DNA from: CAYNJG01 sp965216885
Lineage (GTDB): Bacteria; Planctomycetota; Planctomycetia; Pirellulales; Pirellulaceae
Direction of reading: 5' to 3'
Length of the DNA: 64,000 nucleotides
NCBI GenBank assembly: GCA_965216885.1
Contig: OZ244209.1
Span: 6,014,001 to 6,078,000, forward strand
Below, piece after piece: positions 54,760-63,062 of the stretch (position 1 is the stretch's first letter; each line of letters begins with the position of its first letter). A model generated the notes under the pieces. It was given only the letters and a program-made list of their open reading frames with translations, made no database searches and was not told the origin of the DNA. A program made the translations under genes and the position numbers.

Positions 54760-56073
54760 TCACTTCGAAGGTACGTTGATAAAATGCCGTTCCACCCGAT
54801 CGTAGAACAACATCGATGCGGGCAGCGAGAGCAGCAAGCAAAGCGGAATCGTTAGTAGCAGGACGTGGCCATCTTTTTCCACGCCGGCCATCGAGAGCAT
54901 ACACGCGACGAGTATCGTTATGGGGAAGTGTACGAGGTAGATGCTGTAGGAGATCTTGCCGCACCAACGAAACGGCGCAAGCAGCCAGTGCTTTGAGATC
55001 TGTGGATCCCACCTTTTGATTGCCGCGAGGAAAATGGCAAACGCGGCGGCAACGAGAATGTATTCGCCCATGTGCCTGTCGTGCGCATCTGCGGCGAACA
55101 GGCGGTCACCCAGGCCGTAGACCACGCCGAGGGTCAACGCGCCGGTCGCCCGCCAATATTGCTTGCCTTTCAGGTAGTTGACTTGTTGGTACAACAGGAT
55201 CCCCGCCGCGAACATTAGCCAATGGCCATCAAAGAAAAATCCGTTGGTTTCGATTCCTGCCAAACGACATGCATGTCGCACAACAATCGTGATGGCAACC
55301 AGGGCATAGGCAGCCGTGAAGAAACGTCGCGCCGAGATGAACAGGATCAATCCCGTCACGACGTAGAACTGTTCTTCGTAACACAGCGTCCATGTATTTT
55401 TGAGTAGGTAATTGCTTTCCTGCCCGAACAGTCTCGGCAACCAGGAAGCGGCCGCGGAAAAGTTGCCCACCCAATCGACGAACGTGAAGGACGAAAGGAC
55501 TGGCAGTTGAAGGCAATTGTCTCGCAGCGTCGTGCTCACAAGCCCCACCAATACCGTGGCCAGCACTGCAACAACAAAGCCGGCCCAAAGTGGCGGGTAA
55601 ATACGACGAAATCGACGGTAGAAGTAATTTGAAAGCGATCTCGGTTTACGACGCAGCGAATCGACGCTTGCCCCGATGCAATAGCCACTGACGACGAAGA
55701 ACATGGGGACGCCAACCCAAAGCCGACTAATGAGACTGATTGCCAAACCGCCAATCGTCCAGGTGGAGCTATCGCCGGTTGACCAGCTGTACTCCGCATA
55801 GAACGCTGCGTGATAAAAAACGAGCATCAGGCAAGCGATGCCCCGAACGGAGTCCAACAGGTTGTATCTTGCTGTTTTGGGCTTGGGTGGTAAGCCGTCG
55901 ACCATGGGCGTTGGCTTCGCATCTCGAGCGTTAGGTTCGAGCCCTGATTTGGATTCGATCCGTGCCTCCTGCGCAGCATCACCAGGAGGTGTCCCAGCGC
56001 CATGATACGGAGGGACAAAAACTGGATCCACCTGTGGATCGGCAAAGTTCTCAAAGCCAGATTCGTTTGTCAT
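54760..56073 (-). CDS. Acyltransferase-3 (OafA/YrhL-type) membrane protein
   Basis: A 437-residue polytopic membrane acyltransferase. A Pro-rich cytoplasmic leader of about 65 residues precedes the family start YNLLDSVRGIACLMLVFYHAAF (active-site His in FYHA). The motif RRFRRIYPPLWAGFVVAVL and about ten helices follow, ending CGKISYSIYLVHFPITILVACML. Such enzymes O-acylate cell-surface polysaccharides, exopolysaccharides or lipids. Its ATG overlaps the stop of the FemAB-like gene (ATGA, 56070-56073), so both are coupled, suggesting joint modification of a surface polymer. Confidence 0.9.
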   Translation of the reverse strand: MTNESGFENFADPQVDPVFVPPYHGAGTPPGDAAQEARIESKSGLEPNARDAKPTPMVDGLPPKPKTARYNLLDSVRGIACLMLVFYHAAFYAEYSWSTGDSSTWTIGGLAISLISRLWVGVPMFFVVSGYCIGASVDSLRRKPRSLSNYFYRRFRRIYPPLWAGFVVAVLATVLVGLVSTTLRDNCLQLPVLSSFTFVDWVGNFSAAASWLPRLFGQESNYLLKNTWTLCYEEQFYVVTGLILFISARRFFTAAYALVAITIVVRHACRLAGIETNGFFFDGHWLMFAAGILLYQQVNYLKGKQYWRATGALTLGVVYGLGDRLFAADAHDRHMGEYILVAAAFAIFLAAIKRWDPQISKHWLLAPFRWCGKISYSIYLVHFPITILVACMLSMAGVEKDGHVLLLTIPLCLLLSLPASMLFYDRVERHFINVPSK

Positions 56074-57194
56074 GACCTCATTCCGGTGGCATTCAAGCCA
56101 GTCTTAACCCAGTCTTTTACTGTAGACTTGCCCACCAATGCCGCGTCCCACAATTGGGATCGCAACCTGGGTGGCACAATGCGATAGTTGAGGCATGGCG
56201 AAGGCACCGCACCCAGACGTCGCTTGTAATCCTCGTCACCACGACACCAGTCCAATCCGGCTTGGCCTCGTCCGATGGCAGATTGGACTGCCGCTGTATT
56301 CACCGGCCAACCAGGACTCTGTTTCAAAGAGTCGGGATCGATACCGACCTGATAGGCGAACGTCGTCGAATCGCCAAGGAAGCAAAGTTCAATCGCGATC
56401 GGCTTGTCGTCCGTACGAATGCAGGCCAATTCGATTTTCCCTTTTTCGCGGAATGCTGCGGTCGCATCGCGTAGGAAATTGCTGAATTGAAGTTCCGCGA
56501 AAGAGCCGGAATCGCCAAGGCTGTTGCGTCGCCGTGCATGTAGTTCAATCAATTGCTCCCAGCGTTCATCGAACTCGTTTCCTTCTCGTACGATCGTGGC
56601 CTCGCAGTCAGCGGCTAGTCTCCGAAGGGAATTGCGAACTCGCTGACGATACTTTTTTGCGAGCATGGCAAGATATTCATCCATCGACGGCGGCAACGAC
56701 AGCCGCCATGTGTTTATGGTCGAGGACTGTCTGACCAGAAATCCGCGTTCTGTCACCGCCTCAAGGAATGCAGACATAGCCGGGCAGCTGCCATCGAGAC
56801 CCTCCAGTTGCATCATGTCCCAATCCGGGCCGCTGCGGTCTCCTGATCTCTTTTCCTGTTCCAAAGACAGCCATTCGGCCAGCGAGGCCGCGACGCGATT
56901 GGCGTTATTCGGTAACGACAGGAGCGACAGGTGATCCGAGCAAGCGAGGTCATCGCCGATCATGCGGAGCACGGACCCGGCGGTCTCCTGGCACACGTAG
57001 AACGGTGCGATGCCGATGCACTGCTCACCATCGGTCACCGACAAGACGAAGAGCGTGTTCTTGTCCTGAAAATGTCGCCACCAGCTGTGAGTCCATTCCC
57101 ATTGCCGAAATGGAACTCCGTTCGCCAACCCATTCCATACCGGTTGCAGCGACTCCAGTTCCGAGCACGAACGATGTACGTTGACTGTTGGCAT
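56070..57194 (-). CDS. GNAT-fold FemAB/BioF2-like acetyltransferase
   Basis: A 374-residue protein with the double-GNAT arrangement of FemAB-type or CelD/BioF2 proteins: NVHRSCSELESLQPVWNGL, PFRQWEWTHSWWRHF, LFVLSVTDGEQCIGIAPFYV, SLPPSMDEYLAMLAKKYRQRVRNSLRRL, and the late IELACIRTDDKPIAIELCFLGDSTTFAYQVGIDP, WCRGDEDYKRRLGA. Relatives take part in exopolysaccharide or peptidoglycan synthesis. ATG 57194 is chosen because three 15-bp repeats, each with AAGGG, end directly before it. It is coupled to the acyltransferase-3 gene. Confidence 0.85.
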   Translation of the reverse strand: MPTVNVHRSCSELESLQPVWNGLANGVPFRQWEWTHSWWRHFQDKNTLFVLSVTDGEQCIGIAPFYVCQETAGSVLRMIGDDLACSDHLSLLSLPNNANRVAASLAEWLSLEQEKRSGDRSGPDWDMMQLEGLDGSCPAMSAFLEAVTERGFLVRQSSTINTWRLSLPPSMDEYLAMLAKKYRQRVRNSLRRLAADCEATIVREGNEFDERWEQLIELHARRRNSLGDSGSFAELQFSNFLRDATAAFREKGKIELACIRTDDKPIAIELCFLGDSTTFAYQVGIDPDSLKQSPGWPVNTAAVQSAIGRGQAGLDWCRGDEDYKRRLGAVPSPCLNYRIVPPRLRSQLWDAALVGKSTVKDWVKTGLNATGMRS

Positions 57195-57195
57195 G

Positions 57196-57248
57196 CTAAT
57201 CCGACCCTTGCCAATCCGACCCTTGCCAATCCGACCCTTGCCAATCCG
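57196..57248 (-). repeat. 15-bp tandem repeat carrying Shine-Dalgarno-like cores
   Basis: Three and a half copies of CAAGGGTCGGATTGG (minus strand). Each copy has AAGGG; the last lies about 10 nt before the ATG at 57194. The array may tune translation by supplying several ribosome-binding cores. Confidence 0.75.
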
Positions 57249-57422
57249 TGGCCTCCGGCCAAAACTCCTGTTGTTTTCTACGACTGAACAATAAGTCGTT
57301 GCATGCCGCAGGCGTGTTGAAAGTGGCCTCATTACTCGAGAGTTGCAACGTGCATACTCGTTCGTTTCAGATGTTCCAGTTGTTCGAAGTTTGTTGCCCT
57401 GGAACCGGCAGAACTCGAACCC

Positions 57423-57493
57423 CTCCCGTTGCGGGTTACAACCGACCTCCTGAGGTGGCGGATTCACGGACAGGTGAATCCCTCAAGCGGGAG
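57423..57493. other. Possible four-way-junction (cloverleaf-like) structure
   Basis: A closing stem CTCCCG/CGGGAG (57423-57428 with 57488-57493) encloses three hairpins: CGG-N7-CCG (57432-57444), ACCT-CCTG-AGGT (57445-57456) and GGATTCAC-N6-GTGAATCC (57460-57481). At 71 nt it has tRNA size, but no T-arm or anticodon pattern fits a tRNA. It could be a structured RNA, a repeat element or coincidence. Confidence 0.3.
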
Positions 57494-57630
57494 CTCCAGG
57501 AGGGAGGCTCAGGATCCACAAGGAAAGCTGATGTTCTGGATCTTGAAACATAGCGACACGGAGGACACAGAAAAGTCTCTGCGAGGTGCTTTTGAACCAG
57601 CTTCAAAACGACTTTGCCAGTGTGATCGAC

Positions 57631-57683
57631 TCTGCAATACAACCGCACCGGGATTGGGAATCCGGGTCTTGAAACTTGTTCCA
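57631..57683. repeat. Dispersed double-palindrome repeat, copy B
   Basis: Second copy of the element at 1466-1516; the 33-nt core (57651-57683) has two mismatches, both in or next to the second palindrome. It lies in intergenic DNA upstream of the FemAB-like gene. Confidence 0.6.
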
Positions 57684-58041
57684 GGAATTCCCGACACTCG
57701 AAAGGACGTTAGCATGATTGTTCTTTCGAGCAGTATCAAATGGCGAAACACGCATCACCGTATTCCTTGCACCAGGACCTTGAGCGTCGGCTTGCACCGG
57801 ATGCATCTCGCACCGCCGACAGCATAAAACCTCACCTACGATTCCCGACTTCATTCGCCAAACGCGAAACGGAATTCCTATTTGTTAGCCGATTTCTTCG
57901 GACACTCCTGGTTAATCGATTGTTCGGTGCTGGTCGAGCGAGCCAAATGCGAACTGGGATTCGTCCCGGTTTGCGGGTAGAATCGGGCTCTGTTTCGCGG
58001 AACCGGTTCATCACTTCCGCGACGAACCTCGGGGGTGAATC

Positions 58042-59493
58042 ATGCTTTCAATTTTGAACGGCAACGGCCTCATGCCCGGCGGTACCGCACCAGGTCGCGG
58101 CGTGAATCGACGCGCCATGATTGAAGCGTGTGGTGCCGGTCTGCTGGGACTGTCGCTTCCAAAGCTCCTCGCCGCAGAAGCTGCGGGGCAGAGGCGATCA
58201 GGTAAAGCCAAGTCGGTGATCTTTCTGTTTCTCTTTGGCGGCCCCAGCCAATACGAGACCTTCGACATGAAGCCGGAGGCGATTAGCGAGATCCGTGGGC
58301 CGTATCGCCCCATCCGCAGTCGTACGCCGGGACTGAAAATCTGCGAGCATCTCCCCAAACTTGCGGATGTCTCCGACAAGTTCTGCGTGATACGTTCGAT
58401 GTCGCATGATTTCAACGACCACAGCGGCGGCGGCCACTACATTCAGACCGGTCATCGTTGGCAGATTCCAATCGGCGGCGGCTTCAGCGCAACACCGCAG
58501 GACTGGCCATCGATGGGTTCGGTCGTCGAACGCACATCGCAACAGCGCACCGGATTGGGTTCCGGTTTGCCCAATTACATGGTCCTGCCAAATCGGCTCG
58601 GGCGGCTTCAGGACAAGGGTCAGTACGTTCGTCCCGGAGAATACGCTGGTTGGCTGGGCGCGCCCTTCAACCCACTGACCACGACCGTCGACAGGAAATC
58701 GCTCGATGACAATCCGTACTGGCGTGATTGCTCGGACGAAGAACTGGCGTTTCGCTTCGAAGGTCTCGCCCCCGTCGCTTCGCTCGATCTGGAACGCATG
58801 CAGCGTCGATCTTCGCTGCTAAAACAATTCGATCAACAACGTCAGTTGCTGGACGAGCGGGACGCGTTGCAGCTCGATCAACTTCGCGAACGGGCGTTGG
58901 CGCTCGCGACTTCCAGCCGCACCCGCGAGGCACTGAATCTGCGGAAGGAGAAATCCGAACTCCGCGACCGTTATGGCCGCCATCTGTTTGGACAGTCGAC
59001 TCTGATGGCGCGACGCCTGGTCGAAGCGGGAGTGCGATTTGTTACCGTGCACTACGATGCGTGCGACGGCTACGGGTGGGACTCGCACGTACACAGCAAC
59101 GACGTGAAAAATCATCTTCTGCCGACCCTCGATCAGGCGCTGTCGACGCTGCTTGTGGATCTCGATGAACGCGGGCTGTTGGATGAAACGCTGGTCGTCG
59201 CATTGGGCGAAATGGGCCGCACGGCAAACCCGACTCCCGACTGGGGACGTGGGCACTGGAGCACGGCGTTTCCTGCCGTCGTCGCCGGAGCCGGAGTCCG
59301 CGGCGGTACGGTCTACGGCTCGACCGATAAAGATGGCAAGTATCCCATCGAGAACAAGACGTCGCCGGAAGACCTGGCGGCCACCGTGTACCACGCTTTG
59401 GGAATCGATCCCGATACAAACATCACAATGCCCGACGGACGCCCCGTTCCGCTGGTTGGCGACGGCAAAGTTGTCTCGGGAATCTTCGGCTAG
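58042..59493 (+). CDS. DUF1501 protein, stand-alone
   Basis: A 483-residue DUF1501 protein: VNRRAMIEACGAGLLGLSLPKLL as the Tat-like signal, SVIFLFLFGGPSQYETFDMKPEA, CVIRSMSHDFNDHSGGGHYIQTG, SGLPNYMVLPNRLG, HLFGQSTLMARRLVEAGVRFVTVHYDACDGYGWDSHVH, LVVALGEMGRTANPTPDWGRGHW and the final TMPDGRPVPLVGDG. Of the three DUF1501 proteins here it is the one closest to the single-gene type with HSGGGHY and DGYGWDSH. No PSCyt1 gene is adjacent. GGGGG lies a few bases before the ATG. Confidence 0.9.
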   Translation: MLSILNGNGLMPGGTAPGRGVNRRAMIEACGAGLLGLSLPKLLAAEAAGQRRSGKAKSVIFLFLFGGPSQYETFDMKPEAISEIRGPYRPIRSRTPGLKICEHLPKLADVSDKFCVIRSMSHDFNDHSGGGHYIQTGHRWQIPIGGGFSATPQDWPSMGSVVERTSQQRTGLGSGLPNYMVLPNRLGRLQDKGQYVRPGEYAGWLGAPFNPLTTTVDRKSLDDNPYWRDCSDEELAFRFEGLAPVASLDLERMQRRSSLLKQFDQQRQLLDERDALQLDQLRERALALATSSRTREALNLRKEKSELRDRYGRHLFGQSTLMARRLVEAGVRFVTVHYDACDGYGWDSHVHSNDVKNHLLPTLDQALSTLLVDLDERGLLDETLVVALGEMGRTANPTPDWGRGHWSTAFPAVVAGAGVRGGTVYGSTDKDGKYPIENKTSPEDLAATVYHALGIDPDTNITMPDGRPVPLVGDGKVVSGIFG

Positions 59494-59542
59494 TTGGCAG
59501 TTGGCAGTTGGCAGTTGGCAGTTGGCAGTTGGCAGTTGGCAG
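59493..59542. repeat. Heptanucleotide tandem array (GTTGGCA) filling a convergent gap
   Basis: Seven copies of GTTGGCA begin with the last base of the DUF1501 stop codon. The gap between the two converging stop codons (59494-59542) is exactly 49 nt and consists only of this unit. Two other 7-bp arrays exist at 5782 and 34936. Confidence 0.95.
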
Positions 59543-62068
59543 TCAATGATTGTCCATCGTCGCGATTCGGAGTCGGTCGATTTCCTTTTCAATCGCCTCG
59601 CCTTCGTAAAACCAAAGTCCGCCGGAAACGCTCACCGTTTCGCCGGGCGGGCAATCGGGAAAAACGGGATCCGAGTGAACGCACGGCACCGGTGGGTTCG
59701 TCCACACACGATGGTTTGGTTGCCACGCGGTAATGATCCATCGCTGTGCGGAACCGCGCTCCGCTCCTTTTGATCCCACCGCCAAGAAGGGAGTGGAAGT
59801 TACGCTATCGAGTTTCTCCTGCACGTTAAACCCAACGGCTCCCTTCAGCATCGTACAAACCTGGACACGCAATCCAGTGAGCGTTTTTGAAGTTCCGTTC
59901 GTGAGTGTCAACATCATGCGAACGCCCGACTCAGTGGGTGACACTTCGCTGACGAACCGAATTCCGTTCGGCAGTTCGCGCGTTGCCTTGTAGCCCGTAG
60001 CAATCGGCTCCCATTCCTGTTTCGCAAGCGGTTTGTTTTGCTCATCCCAGATCGTGGGAATGTGCGTGTGGGCTAGATAGGTCAGCCCCAGAGTGGAGAA
60101 AATCGCCTCGGGCACATCAACGACCACATAGCCGCAATCCTGCCACGGAGGAAAGATGCTGATCTTGGTTTCGCGCTGCGGACGAATGGCCCCATCGAGA
60201 AAACCGATGCGAGGATGCCGACCACCTGGGTACGGCAATACACGAAGTCCGCGTGGCTGGGCGACGTCTTTTCTATCAGCGATTTCCTGCTCGGCCTGCT
60301 TCAGCGACATTCCTGTCGCCGCACGGATCTCTTCGGGAGCATAACGATGATGCACAATCATGTTGTCCAGCCAACCGCTCCGGGAATCCGGTGTCAGCGG
60401 TCGCGAGTTTTTCGCTCCATCCTCGACGACGGGTAGCGACTGGTAGAACGTGAGCGCGCGTTCGTACTCCAACATCGCCGACTCCGAAACGATGCCCGTG
60501 CTACGCTGCATTTCATTCTGAATTCGTCCGGTCAGATATCGCTTTTCCTCCGGTCGCATACGCACCGGCCGGCCTGCCATCTCGACGTACCATGGCGCTG
60601 AGTGCACGAATCGCGACTGGCCATCCAGCCGCGGCTCCCAAAAGCGGACAGCAATCCAGCCAGAACGACGAGGCGTGATTATGTGATCGATCATGGACCG
60701 AAACGCGCCCTCCGAAGTCCGCCTATTCTCGGGGCGCAGCAGAAATTCCGGACGGCCATTCACCAGAATCTCGCCATACGCCAGCGGAGTTTCCGAAACC
60801 AGCTCCATTTCGAGATGCACGTCTGTGGGTTCAGCGAAGGAAAACACATGGCCCGGATCCTGACGACTGGCGGTCGCATACAACATCGGACCGGTAGTGA
60901 CAAACGACCGTCCCCGCTTCAGTCCTTCCATCCACGCGCCAAACTCAAACCCGTCCGGAAGATGTACGTAAACGCGACCGAAACCCGCCGGTACCGGATG
61001 CACACCGTTGGCCGTTCCCGCCGACGGCGGCATACGAAGCCCCGCGTTGAGCAATGTGTAGTACATGCCCATCGTGTAGTCCAACCATCGCCGGTGCCCA
61101 CCCTCGGCCGCTCCGAAGGGAGGCTGCAGGTAGGCGGGCGCGGGAGTATTCCACTTTCGAAATGCAAACTCGGTTCGCCATACATGATTGTTCGCCAACT
61201 CGTAGAGCGCGTCGGGCGCAATCGTGGGCAGCAGCAACGCAAACGGCCAATCGAGCTTGTCCATATCAAACAGCGCATGCGGGTCAGAAACGCGAACCGA
61301 CTCCACGACCGGCTTCCAGTCTGGAACACCAAGGTCCAGACCGTCGCGATGCCCTAACACGAACAGGGCGCCCAGCGTATGACGACGACTGCCAACCGAG
61401 AAGATTTCGTATTCCGTGTTCCGCGGCCAGATCACATGGCGATCATCGACTCGAATGAGGCCACCGGGGATATCTGCGATATTCTTGTCGCCGGCCGCCG
61501 GAGCTCGATCGGACCGGGTGACCCAGTTCGTCAGCGGCAAAGCCACATTCAAATCTTCCGCCACGATGACGTTTCGCAGATCGTCGATCTCACGATGAAG
61601 ATGCGTGTCGCCAGAAAACCAACCTCGTTTCGCCGGATTGTTCCACCGCGTCAACCCAATGGTCGCTTTCCCGTCGCTTTCGATGGCCAAATCGACGGTT
61701 TGAGGCAGGTACGATTTGCCTTTCTCCACCGTGAGTTGGTAGTCGCCGGCAGGAACCCGGGTTGAAACCGGATGGGCAGAAACCGTCGTGTGATATTCGA
61801 TCGATCGTTTGTTGATCCAGTTCTGTTTCTCATAGCGAACCGCCGATGCACGCTTGTCCGTCGCCGTGAAATAGTGCCAATCGCCTGTCGATGACCGCAG
61901 ATACAGTCGAGCTGCAAGCGGCTGCTGGTTTTCTGCATCCACCACTTCTACCGTCAATTCGTACTCATCGCCGATGGCATAACACGCCATGACGAACGAC
62001 AGAAGCATCGCATAGACGATCGTTTGTGCGACATTGCGACGTGACGAGTTCTTTAATCTAGTGATCAT
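59543..62068 (-). CDS. CehA/McbA-like PHP-domain metallohydrolase, secreted
   Basis: A protein of about 841 residues. The N-terminal membrane/signal segment (IVYAMLLSFVMACYAIG) is followed by a carboxypeptidase-regulatory-like beta domain (YELTVEVVDAENQQPLAARLYL, TRVPAGDYQLTVEKG). A PHP-type hydrolase region starts at KRGWFSGDTHLHRE (metal His pair), with NEYEIFSVG-like and LGALFVLGHRDGLDLGVPDW, then FVTTGPMLYAT. The last 200 residues form a beta-rich domain (MMLTLTNGTSKTLTGLRVQVC). CehA is carbaryl hydrolase; planctomycete relatives have unknown substrates. ATG 62068 overlaps the amidase stop by 11 nt, with GGAG 8 nt upstream. Confidence 0.82.
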   Translation of the reverse strand: MITRLKNSSRRNVAQTIVYAMLLSFVMACYAIGDEYELTVEVVDAENQQPLAARLYLRSSTGDWHYFTATDKRASAVRYEKQNWINKRSIEYHTTVSAHPVSTRVPAGDYQLTVEKGKSYLPQTVDLAIESDGKATIGLTRWNNPAKRGWFSGDTHLHREIDDLRNVIVAEDLNVALPLTNWVTRSDRAPAAGDKNIADIPGGLIRVDDRHVIWPRNTEYEIFSVGSRRHTLGALFVLGHRDGLDLGVPDWKPVVESVRVSDPHALFDMDKLDWPFALLLPTIAPDALYELANNHVWRTEFAFRKWNTPAPAYLQPPFGAAEGGHRRWLDYTMGMYYTLLNAGLRMPPSAGTANGVHPVPAGFGRVYVHLPDGFEFGAWMEGLKRGRSFVTTGPMLYATASRQDPGHVFSFAEPTDVHLEMELVSETPLAYGEILVNGRPEFLLRPENRRTSEGAFRSMIDHIITPRRSGWIAVRFWEPRLDGQSRFVHSAPWYVEMAGRPVRMRPEEKRYLTGRIQNEMQRSTGIVSESAMLEYERALTFYQSLPVVEDGAKNSRPLTPDSRSGWLDNMIVHHRYAPEEIRAATGMSLKQAEQEIADRKDVAQPRGLRVLPYPGGRHPRIGFLDGAIRPQRETKISIFPPWQDCGYVVVDVPEAIFSTLGLTYLAHTHIPTIWDEQNKPLAKQEWEPIATGYKATRELPNGIRFVSEVSPTESGVRMMLTLTNGTSKTLTGLRVQVCTMLKGAVGFNVQEKLDSVTSTPFLAVGSKGAERGSAQRWIITAWQPNHRVWTNPPVPCVHSDPVFPDCPPGETVSVSGGLWFYEGEAIEKEIDRLRIATMDNH

Positions 62069-63050
62069 CCACGTGGCTCCGATTGGATCGGGAATCATCC
62101 GTTTCGTGTTCCATTCGCCAACCCGGCAACGTCTGCGATACCTGTGGCTCTACAAGCTTGCCATAGAGCTCGGGGCGCCGAGCCAATCGATAACGCGACC
62201 CGGATGCATCTTTCAATTTCTCCGGAGTCAACGTGGCCACGACAACTTCGTCGTCCAAAGTATTGCACTCGACAAGCACCTCGCCGTACGGATCCAGAAT
62301 CATGGACAATCCCGGTTTGATGGTGTTGTAGTCCCGGCCGATCGGATTCGAGAACACGGCGTAGACTCCGTTTTCAAATGCCCGTGTGGGCAACCATCGC
62401 ATCAGCCAACCTCGCCCCTTGGGTCCGCGAAACTCCTGCCGCAACGCTACCGGATCCCGATGGCGATTGTCCCACAACGATGCCGCCACCGATCCACGCC
62501 CGGGCATCACCGATGGCAGGCAACCCGTAACGTGCGGCATGAAAATGATCTCCGCGCCCTCCATCGCCGTCACCCGCACATTCTCGGGCAGGTTGTTGTC
62601 GTAGCAGATCAGAAAGCCGACGCGACACCCCAACAGATCGATGACACAGTAGTCGGCGCCCGGAGTAAGGTGCGGATTCACAAACGGGTGTAGCTTATGA
62701 AATTTGCTGACGTAACCTTCTGGTCCTACGGTGACATAACAGTTATAGACGTGATCCGCTTCGTCACGTTCAAAAAGCCCGGCCATCACATGGACTCCGT
62801 GCTTCCGTGCGATCTCGATGAGTGCCTGAACGGAGGGACCACGCGGGACCAACTCGGCCATCTCCAACAGCTCGTCCTTGTTCAGGGGCTGGATCCAGCT
62901 ATAACCCGAAATGCAGCCTTCGTGGAAGCTTACGATCTCCGCACCACGTTCGGCGGCAAGCTGCGTCAATGCATCGATGCGGCCCAGATTGAATTCCCGG
63001 TCGTTATCGCGATGCTCGAACTGGGCGGTTGCAATTCGTATTTCACGCAT
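62058..63050 (-). CDS. Carbon-nitrogen hydrolase (nitrilase superfamily)
   Basis: A 330-residue cytoplasmic amidase-type enzyme. The Glu-Lys-Cys triad is visible: Glu44 (AEIVSFHEGCISGY), Lys119 (YVSKFHKLHPF) and Cys149 (VGFLICYDNNLPE). Further family elements are VYAVFSNPIGRD, STILDPYGEVLVECN-like and a C-terminal tail. It resembles N-carbamoylputrescine amidase and related enzymes; the substrate is unknown. It starts 13 nt after the sulfatase stop, and its end overlaps the CehA-like gene, so all three form one operon that may treat an amide-bearing sulfated compound. Confidence 0.9.
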   Translation of the reverse strand: MREIRIATAQFEHRDNDREFNLGRIDALTQLAAERGAEIVSFHEGCISGYSWIQPLNKDELLEMAELVPRGPSVQALIEIARKHGVHVMAGLFERDEADHVYNCYVTVGPEGYVSKFHKLHPFVNPHLTPGADYCVIDLLGCRVGFLICYDNNLPENVRVTAMEGAEIIFMPHVTGCLPSVMPGRGSVAASLWDNRHRDPVALRQEFRGPKGRGWLMRWLPTRAFENGVYAVFSNPIGRDYNTIKPGLSMILDPYGEVLVECNTLDDEVVVATLTPEKLKDASGSRYRLARRPELYGKLVEPQVSQTLPGWRMEHETDDSRSNRSHVDDH

Positions 63051-63062
63051 GAGTCATTCCGT

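Larger units (their letters stand above)
57249..58041. other. Gene-poor region of about 790 bp
   Basis: No convincing gene on either strand. It holds a possible four-stem structure at 57423-57493, the second copy of the double-palindrome repeat at 57631-57683, and the upstream regions of the divergent genes at 57194 and 58042. Several short reading frames occur, but none has a ribosome-binding site or recognisable domain. Confidence 0.5.

Noticed and set aside
57400..57440. tRNA-like T-arm (GGTTCGAGTTC on the minus strand)
   Set aside because: No matching acceptor, D-arm or anticodon arm could be built around it.
57195..57467. N-terminal extension of the FemAB-like frame through the 15-bp repeat
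   Set aside because: It would add GRIGK repeats and unrelated residues before the domain; ATG 57194 fits the family start.
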